A program made the translations under genes and the position numbers. The notes beneath the pieces are model-generated. The model saw only the letters and a list, made by a program, of their open reading frames with translations. It did not search any database and had not been told where the DNA came from. 8,973 nucleotides of DNA. Origin: Methanothrix sp. Lineage in GTDB: Archaea > Halobacteriota > Methanosarcinia > Methanotrichales > Methanotrichaceae. Location of the stretch: positions 1 through 8,973 of the forward strand of contig WOYM01000079.1 of assembly GCA_011620785.1 (NCBI GenBank), given 5' to 3'. Shown piece after piece: positions 1-6,657 of the stretch. The stretch's first letter is position 1. The number at the start of each line of letters is the position of its first letter.

Positions 1-109
1 GTGGAATATAATCAATATACATTTTTTTAAAAAGATTATGCTGTAGCGAGATGATTATGGAAAGGTTAATTTCTCTTAGATATGGATAGCCAATTGGCGG
101 ATAGGAGGA
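1..109 (+). other. AT-rich upstream region of the macrodomain gene
   Basis: This AT-rich stretch precedes the macrodomain gene. Several TATA-like words lie in the first 25 bases (around 5-10 and 15-21) and could drive the gene with a leader of about 65 nt, but none stands out. One + strand frame is open from base 1 to a TAA at 28-30. It could be the tail of an upstream gene, but nine codons are too few to judge. An in-frame TAG at 77-79 and no ATG, GTG or TTG between it and 110 rule out an upstream start for the macrodomain gene. Confidence 0.4.
104..108 (+). promoter_or_regulatory. Shine-Dalgarno GGAGG unusually close to the start codon
   Basis: A strong GGAGG lies only one base before the ATG at 110, where 5 to 9 bases is usual. 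No upstream in-frame start exists. The next in-frame ATG (140) has no Shine-Dalgarno motif and would cut off the first beta-strand. The ATG at 110 is therefore retained, but initiation may be inefficient. Confidence 0.55.
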
Positions 110-625
110 ATGAGGATCGGACAGAAAATAAAACTGCTCATGGCTGATATCACCACACTAAAGGTCGATGCCATTGTCAATGCCGCCAACAGCTCTCTAC
201 TGGGAGGTGGAGGGGTTGACGGCGCCATTCACAGTGCAGCAGGACCGGAGCTCTTGAGAGAATGCAGGCAGATCGGCGGCTGCCCAGCGGGAGAAGCGCG
301 CATCACCAGGGGCTATAAGCTTCCCGCTCGCTTTGTCATTCACACCGTTGGGCCGGTATGGAGGGGTGGATCAGAGGGCGAGGATCAGCTTCTCGCCAGA
401 TGCTATCAGAGCTGCTTCGCCCTGGCAGAGAAAAACGAAATAAAGAGCATAGCCTTCCCGTCCATAAGCACAGGGGCTTATGGCTTCCCCATAGAGCGGG
501 CCTGCCGTATTGCTATCTGGGAGATGAGGCGCAATCTGGAGGACAAAAACGCGGGTGATATAATAGCCGTCTGCTTCAACCACAGGGCATTCCAATGCTA
601 TCACGAGGCTTTGCAGGAGCTCTGA
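110..625 (+). CDS. MacroD/YmdB-type macrodomain protein (ADP-ribosyl / O-acetyl-ADP-ribose hydrolase)
   Basis: This 171-residue protein is a single macrodomain, close to the length of E. coli YmdB (177). Members of this family bind ADP-ribose, remove mono-ADP-ribose from acidic residues and deacetylate O-acetyl-ADP-ribose in the cytoplasm. Visible motifs are the ADI strand-loop (residues 12-14, a variant of the usual GDI), NAAN (24-27), the glycine-rich catalytic loop GGGGVDGAIH (32-41) whose Asp37 matches the proposed catalytic aspartate of YmdB, HTVGPVWRGG (78-87), and the phosphate-binding loop SISTGAYGFP (118-127). All key elements are present, so it should be active. It stands alone, converging on arsM with 66 bases between the stop codons. 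No ADP-ribosyltransferase or sirtuin is in view, so the substrate cannot be read from context. The family call is secure; the cellular role is not. Confidence 0.95.
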   Translation: MRIGQKIKLLMADITTLKVDAIVNAANSSLLGGGGVDGAIHSAAGPELLRECRQIGGCPAGEARITRGYKLPARFVIHTVGPVWRGGSEGEDQLLARCYQSCFALAEKNEIKSIAFPSISTGAYGFPIERACRIAIWEMRRNLEDKNAGDIIAVCFNHRAFQCYHEALQEL

Positions 626-691
626 TTCCATCCAATGCAATAGTCCTCAAGATCTCTATCCAATGCATTGACGCTCTCAAAGGGTGCTGCT

Positions 692-1525
692 TTAGGGCTT
701 GATCGCACTTATCTTTATGCTCAAGACGGAATCCGCAACCTTCTTCTGCTGCTCAGGAGTGATCGCGGGATCTGCATGTGTGCTGCAGCCAGATCTCTCG
801 GAGATCAGAGACTCGACGGGAAATCTGGATTCTGCCACCACCCGCACATCCTTGAAGCCTATGCTTTTTATGATATTCAGGTAATCATCCTTCATGATGG
901 CACCTGCCAGGCAGCCGATATAAGCTTCTGTGGAGCTCTTGACAAACTCCGGCAGCTCCTTGAGCAGCACAACATCAGAGACTGCCAGCCTTCCTCTTGG
1001 CTTTAATACCCTGAAGGCCTCCCTGAATGCCATTCTCTTATTGGGAATGAGGTTGATCACGCAGTTGGAGATGACCACATCCACGTAGTTGTCCGCCACC
1101 GGCATATTCTCAAGGTCTCCCTGGCGGAAGTCGATGTTAGCATAGCCGCCCTTTCGGGAGTTTGCCCTGGCCTTTTCCACCATCTCAGAGGTTATGTCAA
1201 CCCCAATTACCTTGCCTGATGCCCCAACCCTGTCGGATGCCAGGAAGCAGTCAAATCCCGCTCCTGAGCCCATGTCCAGGACGATCTCCCCCTCGGATAA
1301 CGATGCCAGAGCTACTGGGTTGCCGCAGCCCAGGCCGAGGTTTGACTCCGGTGGAGCAGCCTGGATCTCCTCATCGGTGTAGCCCATCCTCTTGCTCAGC
1401 TCCTCTGGAATATCATCATCCTCTGAGCAGCACCGTGAGGCATAGTCGGATGTTGCCTGCTTGGCAATACGAGCGTATCCTTCTTTAACTGCTCTTTTTA
1501 TCTCTCTCTCTTTCAAAGTCAACAT
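692..1525 (-). CDS. arsM: Arsenite S-adenosylmethionine methyltransferase ArsM
   Basis: This 277-residue class I SAM-dependent methyltransferase adds methyl groups to trivalent arsenic in the cytosol, giving mono- to trimethylated arsenicals. The SAM-binding motif I is LDMGSGAGFD (83-92), followed by the acidic GVD (108-110) and the GDLENMPV region (136-143). The three cysteines that bind As(III) in characterised ArsM proteins are recognisable: Cys67 in GLGCGNP, Cys155 in SNCVINL and Cys205 in IGCLAGA. A Cys-Cys pair (32-33) near the N-terminus and Cys247 near the C-terminus resemble the accessory cysteines of many ArsM proteins. The ATG at 1525 is preceded by GGTGG about six bases upstream. 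The gene is monocistronic, with no arsR, arsB or acr3 in view. A TATA-like box and a 10-bp-spaced CGATAA repeat lie upstream. A close relative acting on another metalloid is possible, but the cysteine triad favours arsenic. Confidence 0.93.
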   Translation of the reverse strand: MLTLKEREIKRAVKEGYARIAKQATSDYASRCCSEDDDIPEELSKRMGYTDEEIQAAPPESNLGLGCGNPVALASLSEGEIVLDMGSGAGFDCFLASDRVGASGKVIGVDITSEMVEKARANSRKGGYANIDFRQGDLENMPVADNYVDVVISNCVINLIPNKRMAFREAFRVLKPRGRLAVSDVVLLKELPEFVKSSTEAYIGCLAGAIMKDDYLNIIKSIGFKDVRVVAESRFPVESLISERSGCSTHADPAITPEQQKKVADSVLSIKISAIKP

Positions 1526-1602
1526 AAACCCCCACCGTTCCTCAGCGTTAATCGTGCACTGACACTTTTTTCTGGAAATTTATCTTGAGTACTTAGCACA
1601 GG

Positions 1603-1614
1603 CTATAATTAAGG
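1603..1614 (-). promoter_or_regulatory. Candidate archaeal TATA box of arsM
   Basis: Read on the - strand this is CCTTAATTATAG. An archaeal start site about 25 bases downstream would fall near 1583 and give a leader of roughly 55 nt before the arsM ATG. A second AT-rich word (around 1578-1586) competes, so the assignment is tentative. Confidence 0.35.
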
Positions 1615-1624
1615 TTTTTTATAA

Positions 1625-1645
1625 CGATAATTGTCGATAAATTGT
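1625..1645. repeat. Tandem CGATAA direct repeat (10-bp period) upstream of arsM promoter
   Basis: CGATAATTGT (1625-1634) is followed directly by CGATAAATTGT (1635-1645). The CGATAA words are exactly 10 bp apart, one helical turn, so a dimeric regulator could contact both from the same face. The site lies just upstream of the candidate arsM TATA box. This is a candidate operator or activator site; no regulator gene is in the window. Confidence 0.35.
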
Positions 1646-1671
1646 AAAAGGTTGAGATATCGCAATCATTG

Positions 1672-1686
1672 ATCCCCAAATGGGAT
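1672..1686 (-). terminator. Weak hairpin after the membrane protein gene
   Basis: ATCCC (1672-1676) and GGGAT (1682-1686) form a 5-bp stem with a 5-nt loop, 13 bases past the stop codon of the four-helix membrane protein. A short T tract (CCTTTT, near 1648-1653 on the - strand) follows at some distance. It is a possible weak terminator separating this gene from arsM. Confidence 0.25.
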
Positions 1687-1699
1687 GAGACATCTTTGC

Positions 1700-2263
1700 T
1701 CACAATCCCATGTATCTCTTTTTATTTTTATTATCATTAGGAGAATAATTGCCAATGTTCTTTATGAGGGCCTGATGCCTCATCCAAAGGGCGATGATGA
1801 CCCCCAGGGATATTACCAGCCAGACCGCAAACCACAACCTCATTAGATACTCCGTCCAGCTCTGCTGAGAATGAATAAAAGCTGCTGCTCCCAGGGTTAC
1901 AATCACCGAGAAGAACATATTGGCAGATGGCGCCAGGCTATCCCGATAAGAGGTGCAGAAGCGCTCCCATTCTTGCTCCGCCTTTCCCGCCAGGGAGACA
2001 GGGTGCCTGCCCAGAAATACACCTATGCGCTTGATCCTGGAATCGGCGGACATGATGTATAGATCGTAGCTTATCGCCACCAGAGGGACGAAGTAGATCA
2101 GCCAGAAGATCCTGGCAATCTCAATCTTGACATCCACTGAACTTACTCCAAAGAGTACGGTAATAAAAGCCAGCTTCATGGTGATTAGCTTTGCGCGTTC
2201 ATTCTGGGTTCTTATCTTCTCCTCATGAAGTGCGCGCAAGAACTCTTGATCATTTTCTTCCAT
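1700..2263 (-). CDS. Hypothetical four-helix integral membrane protein
   Basis: This 187-residue protein belongs to no family I recognise. The first 25 residues are charged and probably helical and cytoplasmic. Four hydrophobic segments follow, at about 26-42, 50-71, 113-130 and 140-162. A basic, polar loop lies between the second and third (72-112, with RIKR and GRHP), and the tail ends in an Asn/Lys-rich stretch. The positive charges put both termini and the central loop on the cytoplasmic side. There is no signal peptide, no metal-binding motif and no catalytic signature. The ATG at 2263 has GGAG (2275-2272) at a good 8-base spacing. The gene stands apart from arsM (174 bp downstream) and from the redox operon (241 bp upstream), so neighbours give no functional clue. 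Confidence 0.8.
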   Translation of the reverse strand: MEENDQEFLRALHEEKIRTQNERAKLITMKLAFITVLFGVSSVDVKIEIARIFWLIYFVPLVAISYDLYIMSADSRIKRIGVFLGRHPVSLAGKAEQEWERFCTSYRDSLAPSANMFFSVIVTLGAAAFIHSQQSWTEYLMRLWFAVWLVISLGVIIALWMRHQALIKNIGNYSPNDNKNKKRYMGL

Positions 2264-2504
2264 TTCTGCTACTCCGATGGAGGATATGTATTCATTATAT
2301 TAATAACTTTTGTTTGTTATGTAATTAAAGGCAGCATTATTCTCTCAAAGAGATGAACAGGATATATGGAAAGAAAAAATAAAACTATTCATAATTAAAA
2401 AAATATTTATAGATATTAGAACGGATCAGCAGGCGATAAAGGGCTGGATCGAGATTCGAGAGACTGAGAGGAGGAGGAAGGACTGGCATATAAAAGAGTA
2501 TGCC
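2264..2504. other. AT-rich intergenic region
   Basis: This 241-bp spacer lies between two - strand genes. It should hold the promoter of the membrane protein gene: candidate - strand TATA words are ATTAATATAAT (2304-2294) and CTTTAATTAC (2330-2321). It also holds the end of the redox operon transcript. On the + strand, AATATTTATAG (2401-2411) resembles a TATA box and is followed by the hairpin at 2485-2504, giving a possible small RNA unit. No protein-coding frame is convincing. Confidence 0.5.
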
Positions 2505-2516
2505 CTATTCTTTTCT
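2485..2516. terminator. Hairpin at the 3' end of the redox operon (possibly bidirectional terminator)
   Basis: GGCATA (2485-2490) and TATGCC (2499-2504) form a 6-bp stem with an 8-nt loop that touches the stop codon of the FrhB-fusion gene. On the - strand the downstream tract is pyrimidine-rich but not a T run. On the + strand the hairpin is followed by CTATTCTTTTCT, a better terminator tail, although no known + strand gene ends here. Confidence 0.4.
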
Positions 2517-3902
2517 GATCCTCTCAAGATTGCGGTCTGCATTTCGCCTCTTCATCCTGGCCAGCTTTACGATATCCTCTCGAACTGCCTTTTCTCTGCA
2601 AAACGATAGCCCATCCAGCAACTTCTTCCCCTTTTCCGATCTGACGATCACTGAGGAGTATCCTTCCCCGCTTCCCACTGAGCCTATGGAGATATCGGCC
2701 AGCCTTGAGACCAGATCATCGCAAAACCGGCATCCTTCACGGATGTCATTTTCCAGCTCCCGCACGCTGCAGGAGTGCTCCATTCCATCCAGAGTCGCAA
2801 TGTATCTCCCTTTTGCGATCTGAATTTTATCCGCATCCTCTATATCTATGCCCAAAAGCCCTTTAGCATGATCTCTCAGTCTTCTGTAATCGAAGCTCTC
2901 GAAGCAAAACAGGCCAACGAGAAAGATCTCTGCATCTGGAAACTCGTCCTTGACGTAATCCAATTGCTCCAGTTTTCTGATCACTCTCATCTGGCAGGGG
3001 GTGCCAACCACAGCAATCCTTCTCTTTCCTCCTCTCAAAGCATCAATCAGCGGCGCCAGAGCGGATACGCGCACATATTTTGTCCCCTTGGCCTTTATCA
3101 CTCCTTCAATATCGTCTACCGCTGCCGCTATTCCTCCATTATTCTCCATTTGATAAACCACCACAGCAGCATCAATGACGCCCTTATCCAGGCATCGAGC
3201 AAGAAGGGAGGTGACAACCCCTCCATCCTGTCCCTGGATCTCTGTTCTGGCGGCGAAAAGCTCGCTGTACACTCCCAGATCCACATCCCTTTCGCCGGAC
3301 AGATGCTCCTCTTCGATCCTGATGATATCTTCTGCAGTGAGCGGGAAGATGTTTCTCTGAGCGGATATGGCACTGGTAGGGCATACCAGAGAGCAGGCAC
3401 CACAGGCTATGCAGTCCTCAGATAGCTCTCTATACGGCGCGCCAACACTCCTATCTGTTCCCCTGTTTTGGAAATTGATGGCGAATACACCCACCATCTC
3501 ACCACATACCCGGCAACAAAGCCCGCAGAGAATGCATTTCTCCTCCTCCAGCTTAAATCGAGGCTCAATGACTCCATACTCACTGGCCAGGTTCTGGATC
3601 TGCTTTTCTTTCGGGCATCTGGACAATAAGAGCTCAGCGATCATCCGACGGATGTCCAGGACCGTAGGGGTGGCAGTCCTGACCACCAGACCATCTTCTC
3701 CCGGATAGTTGCAGGCGGTGACAAACCTCTTCTTTCCATTCTTTTCAATCTCCACCGTACAGAGCCTGCAAGACCCATAGGGTTCAAGTGCGGGATGATG
3801 GCACAGAGTGGGAATTCTGATTCCTGCAGATAGGGCTGCCTCAAGAATGGTGCTGGAGGTCTGGGCTTCTATCTGCTGATCATCGATCCAGAATCTCATC
3901 AT
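2505..3902 (-). CDS. Fusion of HydA/NuoG-like Fe-S module and FrhB/FdhB-type F420 domain (putative F420-reactive subunit)
   Basis: This 465-residue protein is the likely F420-reactive subunit of a soluble oxidoreductase. Residues 1-75 are a plant-type 2Fe-2S ferredoxin domain with Cys34, Cys45, Cys48 and Cys64, as in HydA, NuoG and HoxU. The His-Cys 4Fe-4S segment that usually comes next is reduced to a single Cys (96). Two 4Fe-4S motifs follow: Cys123/126/129/133 and Cys164/167/170/174. Residues 205-465 match FrhB, FdhB and FpoF, which carry FAD and one 4Fe-4S cluster and pass hydride to F420. Landmarks are GQDGGVVTSLL (224-234), VGTPCQMRVIRKL (299-311), VGLFCFESFDY (329-339), CRFC (391-394) and ADISIGSVGSGEGYSSVIV (402-420). 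Cys303, 333, 391 and 394 are candidate cluster ligands. The start overlaps the HydB-like gene (ATGATGA), so translation is probably coupled. No catalytic subunit for hydrogen or formate is present. Domain calls are secure; the reaction is inferred. Confidence 0.92.
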   Translation of the reverse strand: MMRFWIDDQQIEAQTSSTILEAALSAGIRIPTLCHHPALEPYGSCRLCTVEIEKNGKKRFVTACNYPGEDGLVVRTATPTVLDIRRMIAELLLSRCPKEKQIQNLASEYGVIEPRFKLEEEKCILCGLCCRVCGEMVGVFAINFQNRGTDRSVGAPYRELSEDCIACGACSLVCPTSAISAQRNIFPLTAEDIIRIEEEHLSGERDVDLGVYSELFAARTEIQGQDGGVVTSLLARCLDKGVIDAAVVVYQMENNGGIAAAVDDIEGVIKAKGTKYVRVSALAPLIDALRGGKRRIAVVGTPCQMRVIRKLEQLDYVKDEFPDAEIFLVGLFCFESFDYRRLRDHAKGLLGIDIEDADKIQIAKGRYIATLDGMEHSCSVRELENDIREGCRFCDDLVSRLADISIGSVGSGEGYSSVIVRSEKGKKLLDGLSFCREKAVREDIVKLARMKRRNADRNLERIRKE

Positions 3903-5785
3903 CTCTTCCCTCCAGGGAGGCCTCTGGACTCTCTTACGACAGCTCTAACCTTTTTGGGGCAGATCTCAAAGCATATCCCGCATCGCATGCATTTCGATTG
4001 ATCAACAACCGCGAATCCTCCGTCGTCCTTATAGATCGCCCCCTGAGGACAGTTCTCCCGGCACAGGTCGCAGCCTATGCAGATCTTGGGGTCGATGGAA
4101 TATGACACAAGAGACTTACAGGATAGGGCGGGACATCTCTTATCTTTGATATGGGCATCATACTCCTCGCGGAAATAACGAATAGTGCTCAGGACCGGAT
4201 TGACTGCCGTTCGTCCCAGGGCGCAGAGCGATGCCGTTCTCATCAGTTCTGCAATCTCCTGCAGGGTCTGGATATCCGTCTCCGTCCCCCGGCCGGACTC
4301 GATTGAATCAAGAATCTCTCGCATCCGTTTCAGCCCCTCCCTGCAGGGCAGGCATTTGCCGCAGGACTCGCTGCAGAGGAAGTCCACAAAGTAACGGGCC
4401 AGGTCGACGGCACAGGTATCCTCATCGATTACGATAATGCTCCCCGATCCCATCATAGAGCCCAGACTGGTCAATTCATCAAAGTCCACCGGTGTATTCA
4501 GATACCTGGCCGGAATTATCCCCCCAGATGGGCCTCCGGTCTGCACCCCTTTGAGCTTCTTGTTTCCGGGAATTCCCCCCCCAATCTTGTATATTATATC
4601 GGCCAGGGTCATGCCCATAGGGACCTCCACCAGACCGGTGTTATTGACCTTGCCTACCAGAGAGAAGATCTTGGTCCCTTTGCTCCTCTCGGTTCCAATG
4701 GAGTTGAACCATTTTGCGCCATGCTTTATGATCAAAGGCACATTGGCAAAGGTCTCAACGTTGTTCAGGGCGCTCGGCCGGCCCCAGAGGCCTTTTTGAG
4801 AGGTGTGGACATACTTGGGCCTGGGCTCGCCCACCCATCCCTCCAGGGCGTTCATCAGAGCAGTCGACTCTCCGGAGACGAAGGAACCGGCACCCCTGTG
4901 AATGCTTACATCAAAATCAAAGCCCGTTCCCAGAATATTCTCACCCAAGAGGCCATATTCCCGGGCCTGTTGGAGGGCGAGCGCGGCATTCTGGACCGCT
5001 AAAGGGTATTCCATGCGCACATAGATGAAGCCTTTATGCGATCCCATGGCGTAGGCGGCGATGATCAGCCCCTCCAGGACGCTATGAGGATTGCCCTCCA
5101 TGAGAGCCCGGTCCATAAATGCTCCTGGATCGCCTTCATCGCAGTTGACGATCACATATTTTGGATCTCCTGGGGCCTCTCGGGTCGATTCCCATTTTCG
5201 TCCGGTGGGAAATCCGCCTCCACCTCTGCCCCGGAGGTTTGAGATCTTCACCTCCTCGATCACCTCTTCTGGGGTCATCTCGGATAGAGCTCTGGCCAGG
5301 GCACTGTATCCGCCCAGCGCTATATAATCTTCTATATTTCTAGGATCTATTTTTATGTTATTTTTTATAAGATGCCTCATCTGGTATTTATAAAAGGGAA
5401 TTTCGCTCTCAACGACGGCATTCTCTTCCGTTTCCGGATCCTTGTAGAGAAGGCGGTCAACCAGATTGCCTTTGAGTATCGTCTCCTCCACGATATCAGG
5501 GACATCATCCTGATGAACGCCAATATAATAGACGCCTCTGGGGTAGACCACCACCAGAGTTCCTTTTTCGCAAAAGCCAGGGCAACCGGTCTCTTTGATC
5601 TCTATCTCCTTTTCCAGGCCCTTTTTGATCAAGTATTCTTGAAAGGCTCTGACCACCAATCTGGCACCTAGGGTCAAGCAGCCTGTTCCGGCGCAGATTG
5701 CGACCAGTGGCTTTGTGCTGTCTCTGCTGGACAGAATTTCCGATCTGAGCAGTTCAAGTCCCTCAATTGATCTGAGCCTCACCAT
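3899..5785 (-). CDS. HydB/NuoF-like NAD(H)-binding flavoprotein subunit with N- and C-terminal Fe-S domains
   Basis: This 628-residue protein has the full HydB/HndC layout and is longer than respiratory NuoF (about 445). Residues 1-115 are a thioredoxin-like 2Fe-2S domain with Cys31, Cys36, Cys68 and Cys72. The FMN/NAD(H) core shows GRGGGGFPTGRKW (186-198), NCDEGDPGAFMDR (214-226) and GAGSFVSGESTALMNALEG (298-316), where Ser replaces the usual Cys in the common CGEETAL form. The NuoF 4Fe-4S site is Cys475/478/481 plus Cys521. A CPALSC segment (551-556) leads into a C-terminal 2x[4Fe-4S] domain with Cys569/572/575/579 and Cys599/602/605/609. In trimeric hydrogenases this subunit oxidises or reduces NAD(P)(H) and is where bifurcation is placed. 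Whether NAD or NADP is used cannot be told from motifs. The ATG at 5785 abuts GCAGG, so the adjacent GTG (5782) is an alternative start. It is the middle gene of the operon. Confidence 0.93.
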   Translation of the reverse strand: MVRLRSIEGLELLRSEILSSRDSTKPLVAICAGTGCLTLGARLVVRAFQEYLIKKGLEKEIEIKETGCPGFCEKGTLVVVYPRGVYYIGVHQDDVPDIVEETILKGNLVDRLLYKDPETEENAVVESEIPFYKYQMRHLIKNNIKIDPRNIEDYIALGGYSALARALSEMTPEEVIEEVKISNLRGRGGGGFPTGRKWESTREAPGDPKYVIVNCDEGDPGAFMDRALMEGNPHSVLEGLIIAAYAMGSHKGFIYVRMEYPLAVQNAALALQQAREYGLLGENILGTGFDFDVSIHRGAGSFVSGESTALMNALEGWVGEPRPKYVHTSQKGLWGRPSALNNVETFANVPLIIKHGAKWFNSIGTERSKGTKIFSLVGKVNNTGLVEVPMGMTLADIIYKIGGGIPGNKKLKGVQTGGPSGGIIPARYLNTPVDFDELTSLGSMMGSGSIIVIDEDTCAVDLARYFVDFLCSESCGKCLPCREGLKRMREILDSIESGRGTETDIQTLQEIAELMRTASLCALGRTAVNPVLSTIRYFREEYDAHIKDKRCPALSCKSLVSYSIDPKICIGCDLCRENCPQGAIYKDDGGFAVVDQSKCMRCGICFEICPKKVRAVVRESRGLPGGKR

Positions 5786-5835
5786 CCTGCTACACGCCCT
5801 GATTCCTGATGGAAGTGGTCATTCTTGCTTTATGC

Positions 5836-6297
5836 TCAATCATACTTCTTGATTATCCTTTCCACTCTGTCTGATGTAACCCGGCCATGGTAGTCGTCAT
5901 CCACGACCATTACAGGGCCTATGGCGCAGCATCCCAGGCAGTTGACTCGTTTCAGAGTGAATCTCATATCAGCGGTAGTCTCGCCCTGTTTTATCTTCAG
6001 CTTAGATTCAGTTCTATCCAGTATCATTCCAGAGCCCCGCACCTGGCAGGCTGTGCCCATGCATACGCTCACTTTATGCTTCCCAATGGGCCTGAGGCTC
6101 ATAGCCTCATAGAAGCTTGCAATCCTGTATATCCGGCTGCGTGGGATCTTTAGCCTCTCGGATATCTCTTGGAGGGTATCTTTTGAGATCCAGTTGAACT
6201 CGCTTTGCAGGTCCAAAAGAAGCTGAATGAGAGACCCCTCTTTGCCTTTGTACCCATCTATCATTTCCACCAGCTTCTTATGCTCGTTATCCTGCAT
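5836..6297 (-). CDS. NuoE/HydC-like 2Fe-2S subunit
   Basis: This 153-residue protein is the small thioredoxin-fold 2Fe-2S subunit that pairs with NuoF/HydB and relays electrons to or from its FMN; E. coli NuoE is about 166 residues. An N-terminal helical bundle (1-70) with the typical IPRSRIYRIASFYEAMSL segment (51-68) precedes the cluster domain. The cluster ligands are Cys79, Cys84, Cys120 and Cys124, exactly the family spacing CX4C-X35-CX3C. It is the first gene of the operon, 50 bases ahead of the HydB-like gene, the same order as hydC-hydB-hydA in many trimeric hydrogenase loci. The ATG at 6297 is served by GAGGT (6308-6304) at a good spacing. Transcription probably starts near 6408 from the TATA box at 6431-6439. 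Confidence 0.93.
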   Translation of the reverse strand: MQDNEHKKLVEMIDGYKGKEGSLIQLLLDLQSEFNWISKDTLQEISERLKIPRSRIYRIASFYEAMSLRPIGKHKVSVCMGTACQVRGSGMILDRTESKLKIKQGETTADMRFTLKRVNCLGCCAIGPVMVVDDDYHGRVTSDRVERIIKKYD

Positions 6298-6430
6298 TTC
6301 GATACCTCTTATCTATCCGGTTTTACTTTGAATCTCCGCTAAGCCTTCGATCTCATTTATCCATCCTGGCGCCGGAGATGGTAGCCAGTCTGGTTAGCCT
6401 TCTTTCACCAATATGTCACTACTAAGCATG

Positions 6431-6439
6431 AATATATAC
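6431..6439 (-). promoter_or_regulatory. TATA box of the NuoE-HydB-FrhB operon
   Basis: On the - strand this reads GTATATATT, a good archaeal TATA box and the best in this spacer. Transcription would start around 6408, giving a leader of about 110 nt before the NuoE-like ATG. Confidence 0.55.
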
Positions 6440-6474
6440 GTTTGCTCTATGGATGAGTTCATTTCATCCTGATC

Positions 6475-6498
6475 ATTATATCAAGAAAATGATATAAT
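6475..6498. repeat. Perfect 8-bp inverted repeat upstream of the operon TATA box
   Basis: ATTATATC (6475-6482) and GATATAAT (6491-6498) are perfect inverted copies around an 8-bp centre. The element ends about 35 bp upstream of the TATA box on the - strand, where archaeal activators often bind. Because the arms are A/T-rich, a chance origin is possible. Confidence 0.4.
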
Positions 6499-6657
6499 TA
6501 AACAGTATGCATTTTTTCTCCTAAAAAGATCAGATTGGATTCTTCTGCTTTAGAAATGAGCTGATCATGTCGGTCAAGCTCGATTGGGGCATAGAGCTCC
6601 TGCAGCTCAAATAAAAATTATCAATAATAGAAGTAATAAAATATTAAGTGAGCCGGA

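Larger units (their letters stand above)
6298..6657. other. 360-bp promoter region of the redox operon
   Basis: No gene is seen here. Its right end (about 6600-6657) is AT-rich and, read on the - strand, gives T-rich runs just after the 84-residue gene; these may terminate that transcript. A small GAGCT/AGCTC hairpin lies at 6594-6608. The middle carries the AT-rich inverted repeat at 6475-6498 and the TATA box at 6431-6439. The left part, about 110 nt, is the predicted leader of the redox operon and is G+C-richer; I see no riboswitch I can name in it. Confidence 0.5.

Noticed and set aside
591..667. Three copies of CCAATGC (591-667), two extended to ATCCAATGCA, at the macrodomain/arsM junction
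   Set aside because: Copies are short and unevenly spaced (40 and 28 bp), the first is coding, and there is no array structure; chance is adequate.
2430..2480. tRNA-like TTCGAG words in the spacer
   Set aside because: No acceptor stem, anticodon arm or cloverleaf can be built around them.
2505..3902. Interpretation as formate dehydrogenase beta subunit FdhB or hydrogenase subunit FrhB
   Set aside because: No FdhA, FrhA or FrhG gene lies alongside; the partners are NuoE- and HydB-like, and the N-terminal 2Fe-2S module is not found in standard FdhB or FrhB.
2505..6297. Interpretation as part of a respiratory complex I (Nuo) or Fpo cluster
   Set aside because: No membrane subunits or NuoBCD/FpoBCD homologues are adjacent, and the HydB-type extensions and FrhB fusion point to a soluble complex.
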